Source: Thalassospira sp. HJ (GTDB lineage Bacteria > Pseudomonadota > Alphaproteobacteria > Rhodospirillales > Thalassospiraceae). Taken from it: a stretch of DNA of 64,000 bases. A program made the translations under genes and the position numbers. Positions 16,704-24,464 of this stretch are shown here, in pieces. The stretch lies in assembly GCF_000948415.1 (NCBI RefSeq), contig NZ_JYII01000021.1, positions 1 to 64,000 on the forward strand. The letters run 5' to 3'. The notes under the pieces are model-generated. The model was not told where the DNA came from. It did no database searches and worked only from the letters and a program-made list of their open reading frames with translations. The number at the start of each line of letters is the position of its first letter. Within the stretch, counting starts at the first letter, position 1.

Positions 16704-17333
16704 ATGATGCAGCTTTATTACGCACCAACTTCACCCTTCTCGCGCAAGGTGCGGGTTGTTTTGCGTGAACTGGGTCTGGAAAAACAGATCAGTGAAATCC
16801 TGATTGATCCCTGGACCGATCAGGCGCTGCGTGCCCATAACCCGCTGGCAAAGGTCCCGACCCTGATCCTTGATGACGGGATGGCGGTTTTTGAGTCCGC
16901 TGTGATCTGTGACTATCTTGATCAGCTTGCCAAATCCCAAGGCCTTTCGGGCGGTGTGATCCCCGAAAGCGGTCCGGGGCGCTTAAGTGCGCTTAAATGG
17001 CAGGGATTGGCCGATGGCATGATGGCGGCAACCGCGCGGCTTTATGCCGACTCACAACGCGCCGAAGAAGATCGTTCTGAGTCCGTAATGGAACGCCAGG
17101 CAGAAGCAATCACGTCGGGGATTGAGGCCATTCTGGAAGGTCTTCCGGGCCTTCGCACCGAGGAGCCGCATCTTGGCACCTGGTCGGTTTTGATCGCGCT
17201 TTATTACATTGATTTCCGCTGGCCGGACCGGCGGTTTGATATTCCGGTGCGCGTGCGCGACTGGATGGCGATCATGTCCGAACGCGAATGCTTTACTGAG
17301 ACGACTTTCCACCTGCCCCATGATGATGACTGA
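16704..17333 (+). CDS. Glutathione S-transferase family protein
   Basis: The 209-residue protein has an N-terminal thioredoxin-like GST domain (LYYAPTSPFSRKVRVVLRELGL, with a Ser in the glutathione-activating position; then AKVPTLILDDG and FESAVICDYLD, the gamma-Glu binding segment) and a helical C-terminal domain. It resembles bacterial members of the theta/beta-like group. The substrate is unknown. Tandem ATG codons open the gene at 16704. It sits behind a PhoD-like gene and three kilobases from gshB. Confidence 0.9.
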   Translation: MMQLYYAPTSPFSRKVRVVLRELGLEKQISEILIDPWTDQALRAHNPLAKVPTLILDDGMAVFESAVICDYLDQLAKSQGLSGGVIPESGPGRLSALKWQGLADGMMAATARLYADSQRAEEDRSESVMERQAEAITSGIEAILEGLPGLRTEEPHLGTWSVLIALYYIDFRWPDRRFDIPVRVRDWMAIMSERECFTETTFHLPHDDD

Positions 17334-17347
17334 TCTGATCATCAGAT

Positions 17348-17380
17348 AAAAAAGCACCGCCCGGGGACAACGGGCGGTGC
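17348..17380 (-). terminator. Terminator of the AhpD-like gene
   Basis: On the minus strand 10-bp arms GCACCGCCCG/CGGGCGGTGC flank a 7-base loop and are followed by six T. It lies about 95 bases beyond the stop at 17475 and between two convergent genes. Confidence 0.82.
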
Positions 17381-17474
17381 AGGACAACGCAGGGATATGG
17401 CGCAGGGGGATGGGGAAAATCTGTCCACGCCAATACAATCGTGTGCGTTGATAACGGGTTGAGGCGGTCCGAAA

Positions 17475-18041
17475 TCAGGCGGCTTTTGCGCCGGATTTTT
17501 CCCAGGCAAAACGCTGGAACGGTTCATCGACCGGGGTTTCGGCAACATGGTTGATGTAGTTCGACATCACTTTCTGAGCCAGACCCAGAATGATCTCAAG
17601 CACCTGCTGCTGACCGTAACCGGCCGCGTAAAAGGCATCGAGCTGATCGCTGGTGACATTGCCGCGACTGCGGGTCATGGCAAGCGTAAAGGTGCGAAGC
17701 GCTTCGAGCTTTGCATCGGCAAGCGGGGTTTCATCGCGCAGCGCATTGATGGTGTCGGCATCGACTTTCATCATATGCGCAATCGCGGTGTGGGCCGGAA
17801 CGCAGTAATGACAGCCATGCTCGACATTGATCGTCATCCAGACAACGGTCAGTTCATTGGCATCGAAGCTTGTCTTCTGAAACAAGCTATGCAGCGCCTG
17901 ATAACCTTCAAGCACAGCCGGAGCTTCGGCCATGACGCCGTGCAGGCCCGGGATCATGCCGAAGGCATCAAGGGAGTTCTGCAAAAGCGGCTTGGAATCG
18001 GCAGGGGCGGAATCTTTGTCGTAAATTTTGAAGTCGGACAT
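17475..18041 (-). CDS. AhpD/carboxymuconolactone decarboxylase family protein
   Basis: The 188-residue protein carries the AhpD-like redox motif EHGCHYCVPAHT near residue 78 (CxxC followed by His), typical of alkylhydroperoxidase-like members of the carboxymuconolactone decarboxylase family. A role in detoxifying peroxides or electrophiles is likely but unproven. A GGAGA site precedes the ATG at 18041. It diverges from a TetR regulator; the operator repeat at 18061-18076 begins only 20 bases from its start codon, so it is very likely the main target of that regulator. Confidence 0.88.
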   Translation of the reverse strand: MSDFKIYDKDSAPADSKPLLQNSLDAFGMIPGLHGVMAEAPAVLEGYQALHSLFQKTSFDANELTVVWMTINVEHGCHYCVPAHTAIAHMMKVDADTINALRDETPLADAKLEALRTFTLAMTRSRGNVTSDQLDAFYAAGYGQQQVLEIILGLAQKVMSNYINHVAETPVDEPFQRFAWEKSGAKAA

Positions 18042-18060
18042 GGCGGTATCTCCAGAATTG

Positions 18061-18076
18061 TTGAGTGATTGCTCAA
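18061..18076. promoter_or_regulatory. TetR operator 1 (AhpD side)
   Basis: The dyad TTGAG-N6-CTCAA is followed by TAA and is almost identical to the copy at 18126-18141 (one base differs in the centre). It lies just upstream of the AhpD-like start codon. Two copies bracketing a divergent promoter region are typical for TetR-family autoregulation. Confidence 0.82.
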
Positions 18077-18097
18077 TAACGATGGGCCGACGCTACC

Positions 18098-18126
18098 TTG
18101 ACGATTTGACCTTGGCAAGTTATTTT
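18098..18126 (+). promoter_or_regulatory. Promoter of the TetR gene
   Basis: TTGACG at 18098-18103 and TATTTT at 18121-18126 are separated by exactly 17 bases, a near-consensus sigma-70-type promoter. The -10 touches operator 2, so a bound TetR protein would block polymerase. Confidence 0.65.
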
Positions 18127-18141
18127 TGAGTGACTGCTCAA
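18126..18141. promoter_or_regulatory. TetR operator 2 (regulator side)
   Basis: Second TTGAG-N6-CTCAA dyad, 65 bases from the first and 16 bases before the TetR start codon. It overlaps the end of the predicted -10 and the transcription start, which suggests autorepression. Confidence 0.82.
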
Positions 18142-18157
18142 TAAACAAGGAAATATC

Positions 18158-18757
18158 GTGGCGAGACCAAGCTCATTTGATCGTGAAGATGCCCTGGCAA
18201 ATGCGCGTAACCTGTTCTGGCGCAAGGGATTTCATGCGACCTCGCTCAAGGATATCGAAGCCGCCCTGTCGCTTAAGCCCGGCAGCATCTATGCCGCCTT
18301 TGGCAGCAAGAAGGAGCTGTTTTCCGAGGCGCTGAACTACTATGCGCGCGGTGTAGAAGGCGAATTTCAGGCCTTTCTGGCGCAATCCGACTCCCCGCTT
18401 TCGGGATTGATCGGCTATGTGCGCAGCATCACGCAGGGTGGCCTGAACAAGATGCCGTCAAATGCCTGCATGGTGTTCAAGACAGCCCTTGAACTGGCCA
18501 ATGACGACTCCGATCTGAAAAACCTGGCCGCACAGAAACTGGCCGGCATGGCCAAATTGTTTGCCGGGGCCTTTGAACAAGCCCGGGAAAAAGGCGAAAT
18601 CGCCCCGGATGTCGACCCGCATCGCGCAGCGCTTAAACTGCAAACCAGCATTACCGGCCTGCGCGGTATGATCGAAAGCGGCCTCCCGGCGGGTGACGTA
18701 CAGAACCTGATCGACGATATCATTGCGGATATGGAACGTTTGCGGGTGGCGCATTGA
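18158..18757 (+). CDS. TetR/AcrR family repressor
   Basis: The 199-residue regulator has an N-terminal helix-turn-helix (about residues 10-50: NLFWRKGFHATSLKDIEAALSLKPGSIYAAFGSKKELF) of the TetR type, and an all-helical ligand/dimer domain. The C-terminal GLRGMIESG stretch is common in members that regulate AhpD-like or reductase genes. Start is GTG at 18158 with AAGGAAA 4-10 bases upstream. It diverges from the AhpD-like gene, with two matching operator dyads between them. The inducer is unknown. Confidence 0.92.
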   Translation: MARPSSFDREDALANARNLFWRKGFHATSLKDIEAALSLKPGSIYAAFGSKKELFSEALNYYARGVEGEFQAFLAQSDSPLSGLIGYVRSITQGGLNKMPSNACMVFKTALELANDDSDLKNLAAQKLAGMAKLFAGAFEQAREKGEIAPDVDPHRAALKLQTSITGLRGMIESGLPAGDVQNLIDDIIADMERLRVAH

Positions 18758-18862
18758 GTCCCCATCTGCATTGATTGGGTGCGACAAACGCTGCCAGACG
18801 TGCTATCGCCCCATCTTAACGCCCCATCCTGCGCCTGAACCGCGAACGGAACTGCAAACCAA

Positions 18863-19099
18863 ATGACCGAACCGACCATTACCAAAGCCATGCGCGAACG
18901 CGCCTGGGTCCGCGCCGAACGGATTGAGGGTGAAGACCCCAAGGAAGTCCGCAAACACGCGGCCAGCGGCATTACCATGAAAAAGGCCAGCTTCGGCAAG
19001 TTCCGCAATTTCGGCTGGACCGTGGTGAACGAAGAAGCCGTGCCGTGCCGTAAGGAATTCCTGCCGCCGCGCGAAACGGATACCGACGCATCGGAATAA
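18863..19099 (+). CDS. Conserved small hypothetical protein (78 aa)
   Basis: I do not recognise a named family. The 78-residue product is rich in charged residues, with a helical opening (TKAMRERAWVRAERIEGEDPKEVRKHAA) and then a more mixed segment (KASFGKFRNFGWTVV). It has no signal peptide or membrane segment. It has a plausible start and codon use like its neighbours, and lies 105 bases downstream of the TetR gene on the same strand. It is likely real; function unknown. Confidence 0.6.
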   Translation: MTEPTITKAMRERAWVRAERIEGEDPKEVRKHAASGITMKKASFGKFRNFGWTVVNEEAVPCRKEFLPPRETDTDASE

Positions 19100-19219
19100 C
19101 CGCCTATCGCAAATGTGATGGGTGATGCCGGCGTGCTGAATTGACACGGCCAGTGATCAAGGGCGCTATGAACCGATGGTTCTTGCGCCTTTTTTTAATG
19201 CCCCAACTGGTTTTGCCCG

Positions 19220-19702
19220 ATGACTCCCCGAACTGACTCGATTTCGTTTGGACAACTTGACGATGTCGCGCCCGCAACCCTGATTGCCCATATGTCCGAT
19301 CCGCGAATGGCTGCGCATATGCCGTTGCTTGAGGGGCCGTGGGGTCGGGATGACGTTGCGAAGTTTATAACGGCCAAGCAGGCCTGCTGGAAGCGCGATG
19401 GTCTGGGGCACTGGGCGATCTTTCACGACCTCGAATATGCCGGTTGGGGCGGGTTTCAGAAAGAAGGCGATGATTGGGATTACGGGCTGGTGCTCCGCCC
19501 CGAATGGTTCGGGCTTGGTATGGCGATCACTAAAAAGGCGCTCGATTTCGCCCGATCTGATCCCCGCATTGCTTCGGTGACCTTCCTGCTGCCGCCGACC
19601 CGAAGCAAGCTTGGGGCCCTAAGGCGCATTGGTGCTGTTGATGAAGGAACGACTTTTCTGCACGGGGCGTGCTTTCGCAAATTCAGGCTAAAAACCAGAT
19701 AA
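19220..19702 (+). CDS. GNAT family N-acetyltransferase
   Basis: The 160-residue protein fits the RimJ/RimL-like GNAT acetyltransferases: an N-terminal substrate half, then GWGGFQKEGDDWDYGLVLRPEWFGLGMAITKKAL, in which the last part is the acetyl-CoA loop, and LGALRRIGAVDEGTTFLHG near the end. The acetyl-CoA motif is weaker than the usual R/Q-x-x-G-x-G/A. Substrate unknown. It stands alone between the 78-residue gene and the convergent MarR gene. Confidence 0.75.
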   Translation: MTPRTDSISFGQLDDVAPATLIAHMSDPRMAAHMPLLEGPWGRDDVAKFITAKQACWKRDGLGHWAIFHDLEYAGWGGFQKEGDDWDYGLVLRPEWFGLGMAITKKALDFARSDPRIASVTFLLPPTRSKLGALRRIGAVDEGTTFLHGACFRKFRLKTR

Positions 19703-19729
19703 CATGATTGCGTGAAACAGAACTCGGAC

Positions 19730-20209
19730 TTAATCACCCTGATCCTGAGACAGGTTGATTAATGCCGCGAGAAGCTGTTTCGGGTCGGAACCAGCAACCT
19801 GGTTTTCCAACTGATGCTGCGTTTCCTGCCAGATCGGAAAGGCGCGCGCCAAAAGCGCCATGCCATCCGAGGTCAATGCAAGAAGACGACTGCGTCTGTC
19901 ATTGGGATCGGGGGCGATTGTTACCAAATCTCGCCGTTCAAGCGGTTTGAGGTTGGCGGTCAATGTGGTGCGATCCATCGCCAGCAGATCAGCAACATCT
20001 TTCATATGCGGTGGGTGCGGCCGGTTTAGCGACATCAAAAGTGAATATTGCCCACTGGTCAGATCAAGCGGGCGAAAGGCATCGTCAAACCGCCTGGCAA
20101 TGGTGCGTGCTGCGCGCCGGACATGCAGGCAAAGGCAGGAGTCCCGAACCATTATGGTGTCGGCAAATGGGACCGTCTGATCGTTATGGTTGAAATCTTC
20201 TTTTGACAT
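19730..20209 (-). CDS. MarR family transcriptional regulator
   Basis: The 159-residue protein has the winged-helix MarR core: LTSGQYSLLMSLNRPHPPHMKDVADLLAMDRTTLTANLKPLERRDLVT (helix-turn-helix) followed by the wing DPNDRRSRLLALT. An N-terminal segment has two cysteines (RDSCLCLHVRR) that could be redox-sensitive. It diverges from the VOC-SnoaL-VOC operon, and a perfect palindrome lies in its own promoter. No Shine-Dalgarno site is visible before the ATG at 20209, and the -10 lies only 7-12 bases upstream, so the mRNA is probably leaderless. Confidence 0.9.
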   Translation of the reverse strand: MSKEDFNHNDQTVPFADTIMVRDSCLCLHVRRAARTIARRFDDAFRPLDLTSGQYSLLMSLNRPHPPHMKDVADLLAMDRTTLTANLKPLERRDLVTIAPDPNDRRSRLLALTSDGMALLARAFPIWQETQHQLENQVAGSDPKQLLAALINLSQDQGD

Positions 20210-20215
20210 GGATAA

Positions 20216-20243
20216 ATTATGTTGATATCAACGTATTTGTCAA
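20216..20243 (-). promoter_or_regulatory. marR promoter, probably leaderless transcript
   Basis: On the minus strand TTGACA (20238-20243) and CATAAT (20216-20221) are separated by 16 bases. The start of transcription would fall at about 20209, the A of the start codon. The operator palindrome occupies the spacer. Confidence 0.65.
20221..20232. promoter_or_regulatory. MarR operator palindrome
   Basis: GTTGATATCAAC is a perfect 12-bp palindrome of the kind bound by MarR dimers. It lies between the -35 and -10 of marR and upstream of the divergent VOC operon, so it could control both. Confidence 0.75.
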
Positions 20244-20329
20244 ACGGGAAAATCATAATTTTCTGATAAATGCGCCGTTTGATCGTCGCCGCCGAACAGG
20301 CACATTCTGCCAGGCAAGGAGGATGCCCC

Positions 20330-20803
20330 ATGCAGAAGATCAGCCCCTTTTTGTGGTTTAACCAGACTGCAGAAGAAGCCGTGAATTTTTATGTTTCGGT
20401 TTTCGCCGATTCCAAAATCGGCAAAATCATGCGCGCAAGTTCCGCTGGTCCCGGCCCGGAGGGCAGCGTTCTTACCATTCGTTTTGAACTTTTTGGTCGG
20501 CAATTTACCGCCTTTAACTTTCCCTCAGATTTCGAGTTTACCGAGGCCGTTTCCTTTGTGGTCGATTGCAAGGACCAGGCAGAGGTCGATTACTACTGGG
20601 ATTGCCTGTCTGAGGGCGGAGAGCCGCGCGATTGTGGCTGGGTCAGGGATCGGTTTGGTGTGTTTCGGCAAATCACCCCGACCCGCCTGATTGAGCTGAT
20701 GACCGATCCCGACCCGGAAATTGCCGCACGCGCGGCAAGCGCGATGATGACCATGCAGAAAATTGATATCGCAGCACTGGATCATGCGGTCACAAACGGC
20801 TGA
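20330..20803 (+). CDS. PhnB-like VOC superfamily protein (1)
   Basis: The 157-residue product begins MQKISPFLWFNQTAEEAVNFYVSVF, the signature of the 3-demethylubiquinone-9 3-methyltransferase-like/PhnB branch of the vicinal oxygen chelate (VOC) fold. Despite the old name, these are not methyltransferases; functions are mostly unknown. Later segments CGWVRDRFGVFRQITP and DPEIAARAASAMMTMQKIDIAAL complete the family pattern. I chose 20330 for the near-perfect AAGGAGG 8 bases upstream; an earlier in-frame ATG at 20270 has none. First gene of a three-gene operon. Confidence 0.87.
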   Translation: MQKISPFLWFNQTAEEAVNFYVSVFADSKIGKIMRASSAGPGPEGSVLTIRFELFGRQFTAFNFPSDFEFTEAVSFVVDCKDQAEVDYYWDCLSEGGEPRDCGWVRDRFGVFRQITPTRLIELMTDPDPEIAARAASAMMTMQKIDIAALDHAVTNG

Positions 20804-20869
20804 CCGTCTCGGCCCGGTTTCGCTGCAAAGACCAAATCCCCCCGCACCACCATAGCCAGGATAATTCCG

Positions 20870-21307
20870 ATGTCAGAAAAACAAGCCAAGGACCGCCAGG
20901 CGATTGCTAATCTTTTTGATCGTTGGGCGACGGCCAATCGCGACAAGGATATCGATGCGATCATGGAGCTTTATCACTCTGATCTTTGTTCCTATGACGC
21001 GGTTGGGCCTCTGCAATTTATCGGTGCCACCGATTATCGCGCCCATTGGGAAAAATGCCTGCCCAAGGACGCCGACATGATCGTCGAGATGCAAAAACCG
21101 ACGATACGTGTTTCAGGTCATCTGGGTGTTGCGCATTTCCTGATCCGTTGTGGCATGCGCGCACAGGATGGCAGCGAACAGGCAAGCTGGATGCGTTCGA
21201 GCTATCAGCTTGAAAAGCGTGATGGTGAATGGCGCATCGCGCATGAACATTTCTCCGTGCCGTTTGATTTGGAAAACTGTCAGGTCCAGTTCGGGCTTGA
21301 GCCATAA
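20870..21307 (+). CDS. SnoaL-like / nuclear transport factor 2 fold protein
   Basis: The 145-residue protein has the NTF2-like fold of SnoaL and ketosteroid-isomerase relatives: NLFDRWATANRDKDIDAIMELYHSDLCSYDAVGPLQF (helix plus first strand) and a C-terminal SYQLEKRDGEWRIAHEHFSVPF. Such proteins bind small hydrophobic ligands, some catalytic. It lies between two VOC genes on the same strand with gaps of 66 and 38 bases, so it is co-transcribed with them. Ligand unknown. Confidence 0.87.
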   Translation: MSEKQAKDRQAIANLFDRWATANRDKDIDAIMELYHSDLCSYDAVGPLQFIGATDYRAHWEKCLPKDADMIVEMQKPTIRVSGHLGVAHFLIRCGMRAQDGSEQASWMRSSYQLEKRDGEWRIAHEHFSVPFDLENCQVQFGLEP

Positions 21308-21345
21308 GTCGCCCCCACCAATCTCCTCTTGCGAAGGAAGCCCCG

Positions 21346-21753
21346 ATGAAAGTGATCAGCTATTTGAATTTTGATGGCAATTGCCGCCCGGCAATGGAGT
21401 TTTATCAATCTGTTCTGGGGGGTGAATTGATCGCCGTTCCCTATGGCGATACCCCGATGGCCGGTGACATGCCCGATATGGCCGACAAGATGGCACATGC
21501 CTGCTTGGTCGGTGATGGCTGGAACATCATGGCCTCAGACTGCCCACCGGGTAACTTTGAGGCAATGAAGGGCATGAACATCTCGATTCATGCGCCGACC
21601 GCTGCCAAGGCCCGCGAGTATTTCGATGGTCTTGCCGTTGGTGGCACTGTGATTATGCCGTTTGAAGAAACCTTCTGGTCGAAGGGGTTTGGTCTGGTGA
21701 ATGACAAATTCGGTACGCCCTGGATGATCAATACCGATATGGCCCGGGCATAG
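21346..21753 (+). CDS. PhnB-like VOC superfamily protein (2)
   Basis: A 135-residue glyoxalase-fold protein of the PhnB type: VISYLNFDGNCRPAMEFYQSVLGG at the N-terminus, ISIHAPTAAKAREYFDGL in the middle and WSKGFGLVNDKFGTPWMIN at the end. A GAAGGAAG site precedes the ATG. It is the third gene of the MarR-linked operon. It is only distantly similar to the first VOC gene, so it is not a recent duplication. Confidence 0.87.
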   Translation: MKVISYLNFDGNCRPAMEFYQSVLGGELIAVPYGDTPMAGDMPDMADKMAHACLVGDGWNIMASDCPPGNFEAMKGMNISIHAPTAAKAREYFDGLAVGGTVIMPFEETFWSKGFGLVNDKFGTPWMINTDMARA

Positions 21754-21851
21754 GTGTCACTGTCTGCCAAGCCACTGTCGCTGAACGATATGTTGCCTTG
21801 ATACCTATTTCCCGTCAAAGTAATGCAACTTTGGGTTACGGGGGCGGCGAA

Positions 21852-23363
21852 TTGACAGCGCGGGTTACGACAGTTGCCTTTGCCGGGATTGAAACCATAC
21901 CGGTCGACGTTCAGGTGCAGATGGCAAGTGGTCTGCCGGCCTTTACCGTGGTTGGCCTGCCTGACAAGGCGGTGTCCGAGGCGCGCGAACGGGTGCGATC
22001 TGCCCTTTCGGCCATGGGTCTGGCCCTGCCGCCCAAGCGGATCACCATCAATCTGGCCCCGGCTGACTTGCTTAAGGAAGGATCGCATTTCGATCTGCCA
22101 ATTGCGCTTGGCATTCTGGCCGAGATGGATGTCATCGGCCATGACGATATCGAACGGTTCCTTGTGCTGGGCGAATTGGGGCTTGATGGCAGCATTACCA
22201 AGGTTGGCGGGGTTTTGCCCGCCGCCATGGAAGCCGGCATGCAGGAATGCGGGGTAATTTGCCCTGAGGCCAACGGGGCGGAAGCGCTTTGGGCCGGTGA
22301 TCTTGAGATATTGGCGGCCCCCAGCCTTGTCCGGCTGATCAATCATTTCAAGGGAACGCAAATCCTGCCGCGGCCGATCCGCCGCGATGCGGATGAAATC
22401 AATGATTTCCATGGCGACCTGCGCGATATCAAGGGGCAGGAAAGTGCCAAACGCGCGCTTGAGATCGCGGCAGCCGGTGGCCATAACCTTCTGATGTCAG
22501 GCCCACCCGGATCGGGAAAATCGATGCTGGCCGCTCGATTGCCGGGTATCCTGCCCGATCTTGATGCCAGACAGGCGCTTGAAACCACGGTCATTCATTC
22601 GGTATCAGGCATGTTGCCCGAAGGCGGCCTTATCCGCACCCGCCCGTTCCGGCAGCCGCATCATTCGGCCTCGATGCCGGCCCTTGTCGGGGGCGGTCAT
22701 CGAGTACGGCCGGGCGAGATTTCTTTGGCGCATAATGGCGTGCTGTTTTTGGATGAATTGCCGGAATTTCAGCGCAATGTCCTTGATGCGCTGCGCCAGC
22801 CGCTTGAAACCGGGCAGGTGTCGGTCGCGCGCGCCAATGCGCATGTGACCTACCCCGCACGCGTGCAGCTGGTGGCGGCCATGAACCCTTGCCGCTGCGG
22901 ATATCTGGGCGATAACGAACTGGCCTGCACCCGCGCGCCACGCTGTGGCGAGGAATATCAGGCAAGGCTTTCCGGCCCGCTTCTGGATCGGTTTGATATC
23001 CAGATCGAAGTCCCGGCGGTCAAGCCCGAAGACCTTGATTTACCGGGCAAAGGCGAAACCAGCCAGACGGTGCGCGAAAGGGTATTTCTGGCACGCGAAC
23101 TGCAAATGTTGCGATATAAAAACGAAAACATCTCAACCAATGCCGAGGCCGACGGTGAAACCCTGCAAAATGCTGCCGGGCTTGATGCGGATAGTCGCGG
23201 GTTGCTGCAGGATGCCGCACGCCAGATGAAGCTGTCAGCCCGCGGATATCACCGGATTCTGCGGGTTGCGCGCACAATCGCCGATCTGTCGGGCAGTGGC
23301 GCGGTCAAGCGCGGCCACATCGCCGAGGCGCTGAATTACCGCCAGATGGTCTATCGTCGTTAG
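21852..23363 (+). CDS. YifB family Mg-chelatase-like AAA ATPase
   Basis: YifB (ComM) relatives are hexameric helicases; ComM aids branch migration during natural transformation. The product has an N-terminal ChlI-like domain (GLPAFTVVGLPDKAVSEARERVRSA), Walker A GPPGSGKSM near residue 220, Walker B VLFLDELPEF, and a C-terminal Mg-chelatase subunit domain with a zinc-like cysteine cluster (MNPCRCGY, CTRAPRCG). I prefer the TTG at 21852 (504 residues, beginning TARVTTVAF as in the family) over the TTG at 21798; both are weak starts. The gene is convergent with the methyltransferase gene 8 bases on. Confidence 0.92.
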   Translation: MTARVTTVAFAGIETIPVDVQVQMASGLPAFTVVGLPDKAVSEARERVRSALSAMGLALPPKRITINLAPADLLKEGSHFDLPIALGILAEMDVIGHDDIERFLVLGELGLDGSITKVGGVLPAAMEAGMQECGVICPEANGAEALWAGDLEILAAPSLVRLINHFKGTQILPRPIRRDADEINDFHGDLRDIKGQESAKRALEIAAAGGHNLLMSGPPGSGKSMLAARLPGILPDLDARQALETTVIHSVSGMLPEGGLIRTRPFRQPHHSASMPALVGGGHRVRPGEISLAHNGVLFLDELPEFQRNVLDALRQPLETGQVSVARANAHVTYPARVQLVAAMNPCRCGYLGDNELACTRAPRCGEEYQARLSGPLLDRFDIQIEVPAVKPEDLDLPGKGETSQTVRERVFLARELQMLRYKNENISTNAEADGETLQNAAGLDADSRGLLQDAARQMKLSARGYHRILRVARTIADLSGSGAVKRGHIAEALNYRQMVYRR

Positions 23364-23371
23364 GTTATTGA

Positions 23372-23959
23372 TCAGGCGGTTTTGAGCACTTCCTGGCGGG
23401 ACTTGCGTTCAATCTTGTAGACCGATGAGGGCGGGACATTGCGCACCGTGGTGCCGATGCGGGTGGCCTGCAGGTCCAGTCGGGCAAGGATGGCCGAGGG
23501 CATCGGGCAGCGTGGGCCATAGGTGAATTGGTAAAACGCGCCGTCGTCGCGCAGATATTCAAAGCTGCCCGATAAAATCCCCATGATCTGACGCGGCTTC
23601 ATCGACAGAAGCGGCAGGCCGCTAATCGCACTTGCCAGTTCGCCCGGACCAAACAGGCCCTTATGACCAAGCCGGCAGGCATCCATCTGCAAAAAGCGGG
23701 CCCTGGGATAGCGTTCTGCCAACAGGCGGGAGAAATCCGGTCCGGCTTCGATCAATGTCAGATCATCCTGCGGCACACCGCGATCAAGTAAAGCGCGCGT
23801 AAACACGCCCGTTCCCGGTCCAAGTTCCAGAACCGGGGTGTTGTGCGCGGTGACTTCGGACGTGATCAGCTTTGCCAGCGCCGGGCTTGAGGGCGAAATG
23901 GCTGATACTTTTCTGGGATCGGTGACCCAGGCACGAATAAACGGCAACAAATCCGACAT
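23372..23959 (-). CDS. PmtA-like phospholipid N-methyltransferase
   Basis: The 195-residue class I SAM methyltransferase has motif I VLELGPGTGVFTRALL near residue 44 and the N-terminal FIRAWVTDPRKVSAISPSS typical of Rhodobacter-type PmtA, which methylates phosphatidylethanolamine to phosphatidylcholine. The family also contains rRNA-dimethylase-like proteins, so the substrate is inferred. It is cytosolic and membrane-associated in the family, with no transmembrane segment seen. Its stop lies 8 bases from the convergent yifB stop. Confidence 0.78.
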   Translation of the reverse strand: MSDLLPFIRAWVTDPRKVSAISPSSPALAKLITSEVTAHNTPVLELGPGTGVFTRALLDRGVPQDDLTLIEAGPDFSRLLAERYPRARFLQMDACRLGHKGLFGPGELASAISGLPLLSMKPRQIMGILSGSFEYLRDDGAFYQFTYGPRCPMPSAILARLDLQATRIGTTVRNVPPSSVYKIERKSRQEVLKTA

Positions 23960-24047
23960 CGACTGGCCTGTTTTGGTTGCGAAGAAGGCGGCATTAGTGA
24001 GCGCGCCCTTTATGTCGCTACAGGTGCATGTTTGTGTTCATTTTGCG

Positions 24048-24085
24048 AAATGCCACCCCGCGGGTTGCAAGGTGGCATTTTTAAA
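24048..24085. terminator. Hairpin between the methyltransferase and small paralogues
   Basis: Perfect arms AAATGCCACC and GGTGGCATTT flank a 13-base loop with a T-rich tail on the plus strand. Read on the minus strand it follows the stop of the 98-residue gene by 8 bases, so it probably ends that transcript; the minus-strand U-tract is poor. Confidence 0.6.
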
Positions 24086-24092
24086 CACGTGA

Positions 24093-24389
24093 TCAGGCAG
24101 CGCGATTGCGGCGCAGGATGTCGATGATTTCGGCCTTGTGCGGGTCGGCATGAAAGGCATCGGCCATGATCATGACACCCTTGGTGCCGTCATTGGCCTC
24201 GATCATGAACAGGGTCGCCTCGTCACCCGGATCGGTGCCGTGGTCAGTGCTGTTGGAATGGACAAGGCGCAGCTCGTCCGGGGTATAGAGCTTGCCGGTG
24301 CCGTCACTGCGCACACCGTCTTCCTCGGCCATGAAATGATGTTCAAAACCGTGGTCTTTTGCATTTGCCTGAAGATCAGCCAAGGTCAT
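24093..24389 (-). CDS. Small conserved protein, paralogue A (98 aa)
   Basis: No named family recognised. The 98-residue acidic protein shares a clear core with its upstream neighbour: TDPGDEATLFMIEANDGTKG, then ADAFHADPHKAEIIDILRR. The first 20 residues (LADLQANAKDHGFEHHF) also align with it. It has no signal peptide or membrane segment. A near-perfect AAGGAGG lies just upstream of the ATG at 24389, so it is well translated. Spacing to paralogue B (75 bases) and shared strand suggest an operon born from a tandem duplication. Confidence 0.75.
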   Translation of the reverse strand: MTLADLQANAKDHGFEHHFMAEEDGVRSDGTGKLYTPDELRLVHSNSTDHGTDPGDEATLFMIEANDGTKGVMIMADAFHADPHKAEIIDILRRNRAA

Positions 24390-24464
24390 TGCGGGCCTCC
24401 TTGATCAAAATTCCTGATATCTAGGGAACGCAATGACCGGCTGCTTGTTCCGGGGGTCGTCGCG

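Noticed and set aside
21588-22484. A 298-codon open frame antisense to the VOC and YifB genes
   Set aside because: It overlaps two genes with strong family matches on the other strand, and its translation lacks recognisable structure.
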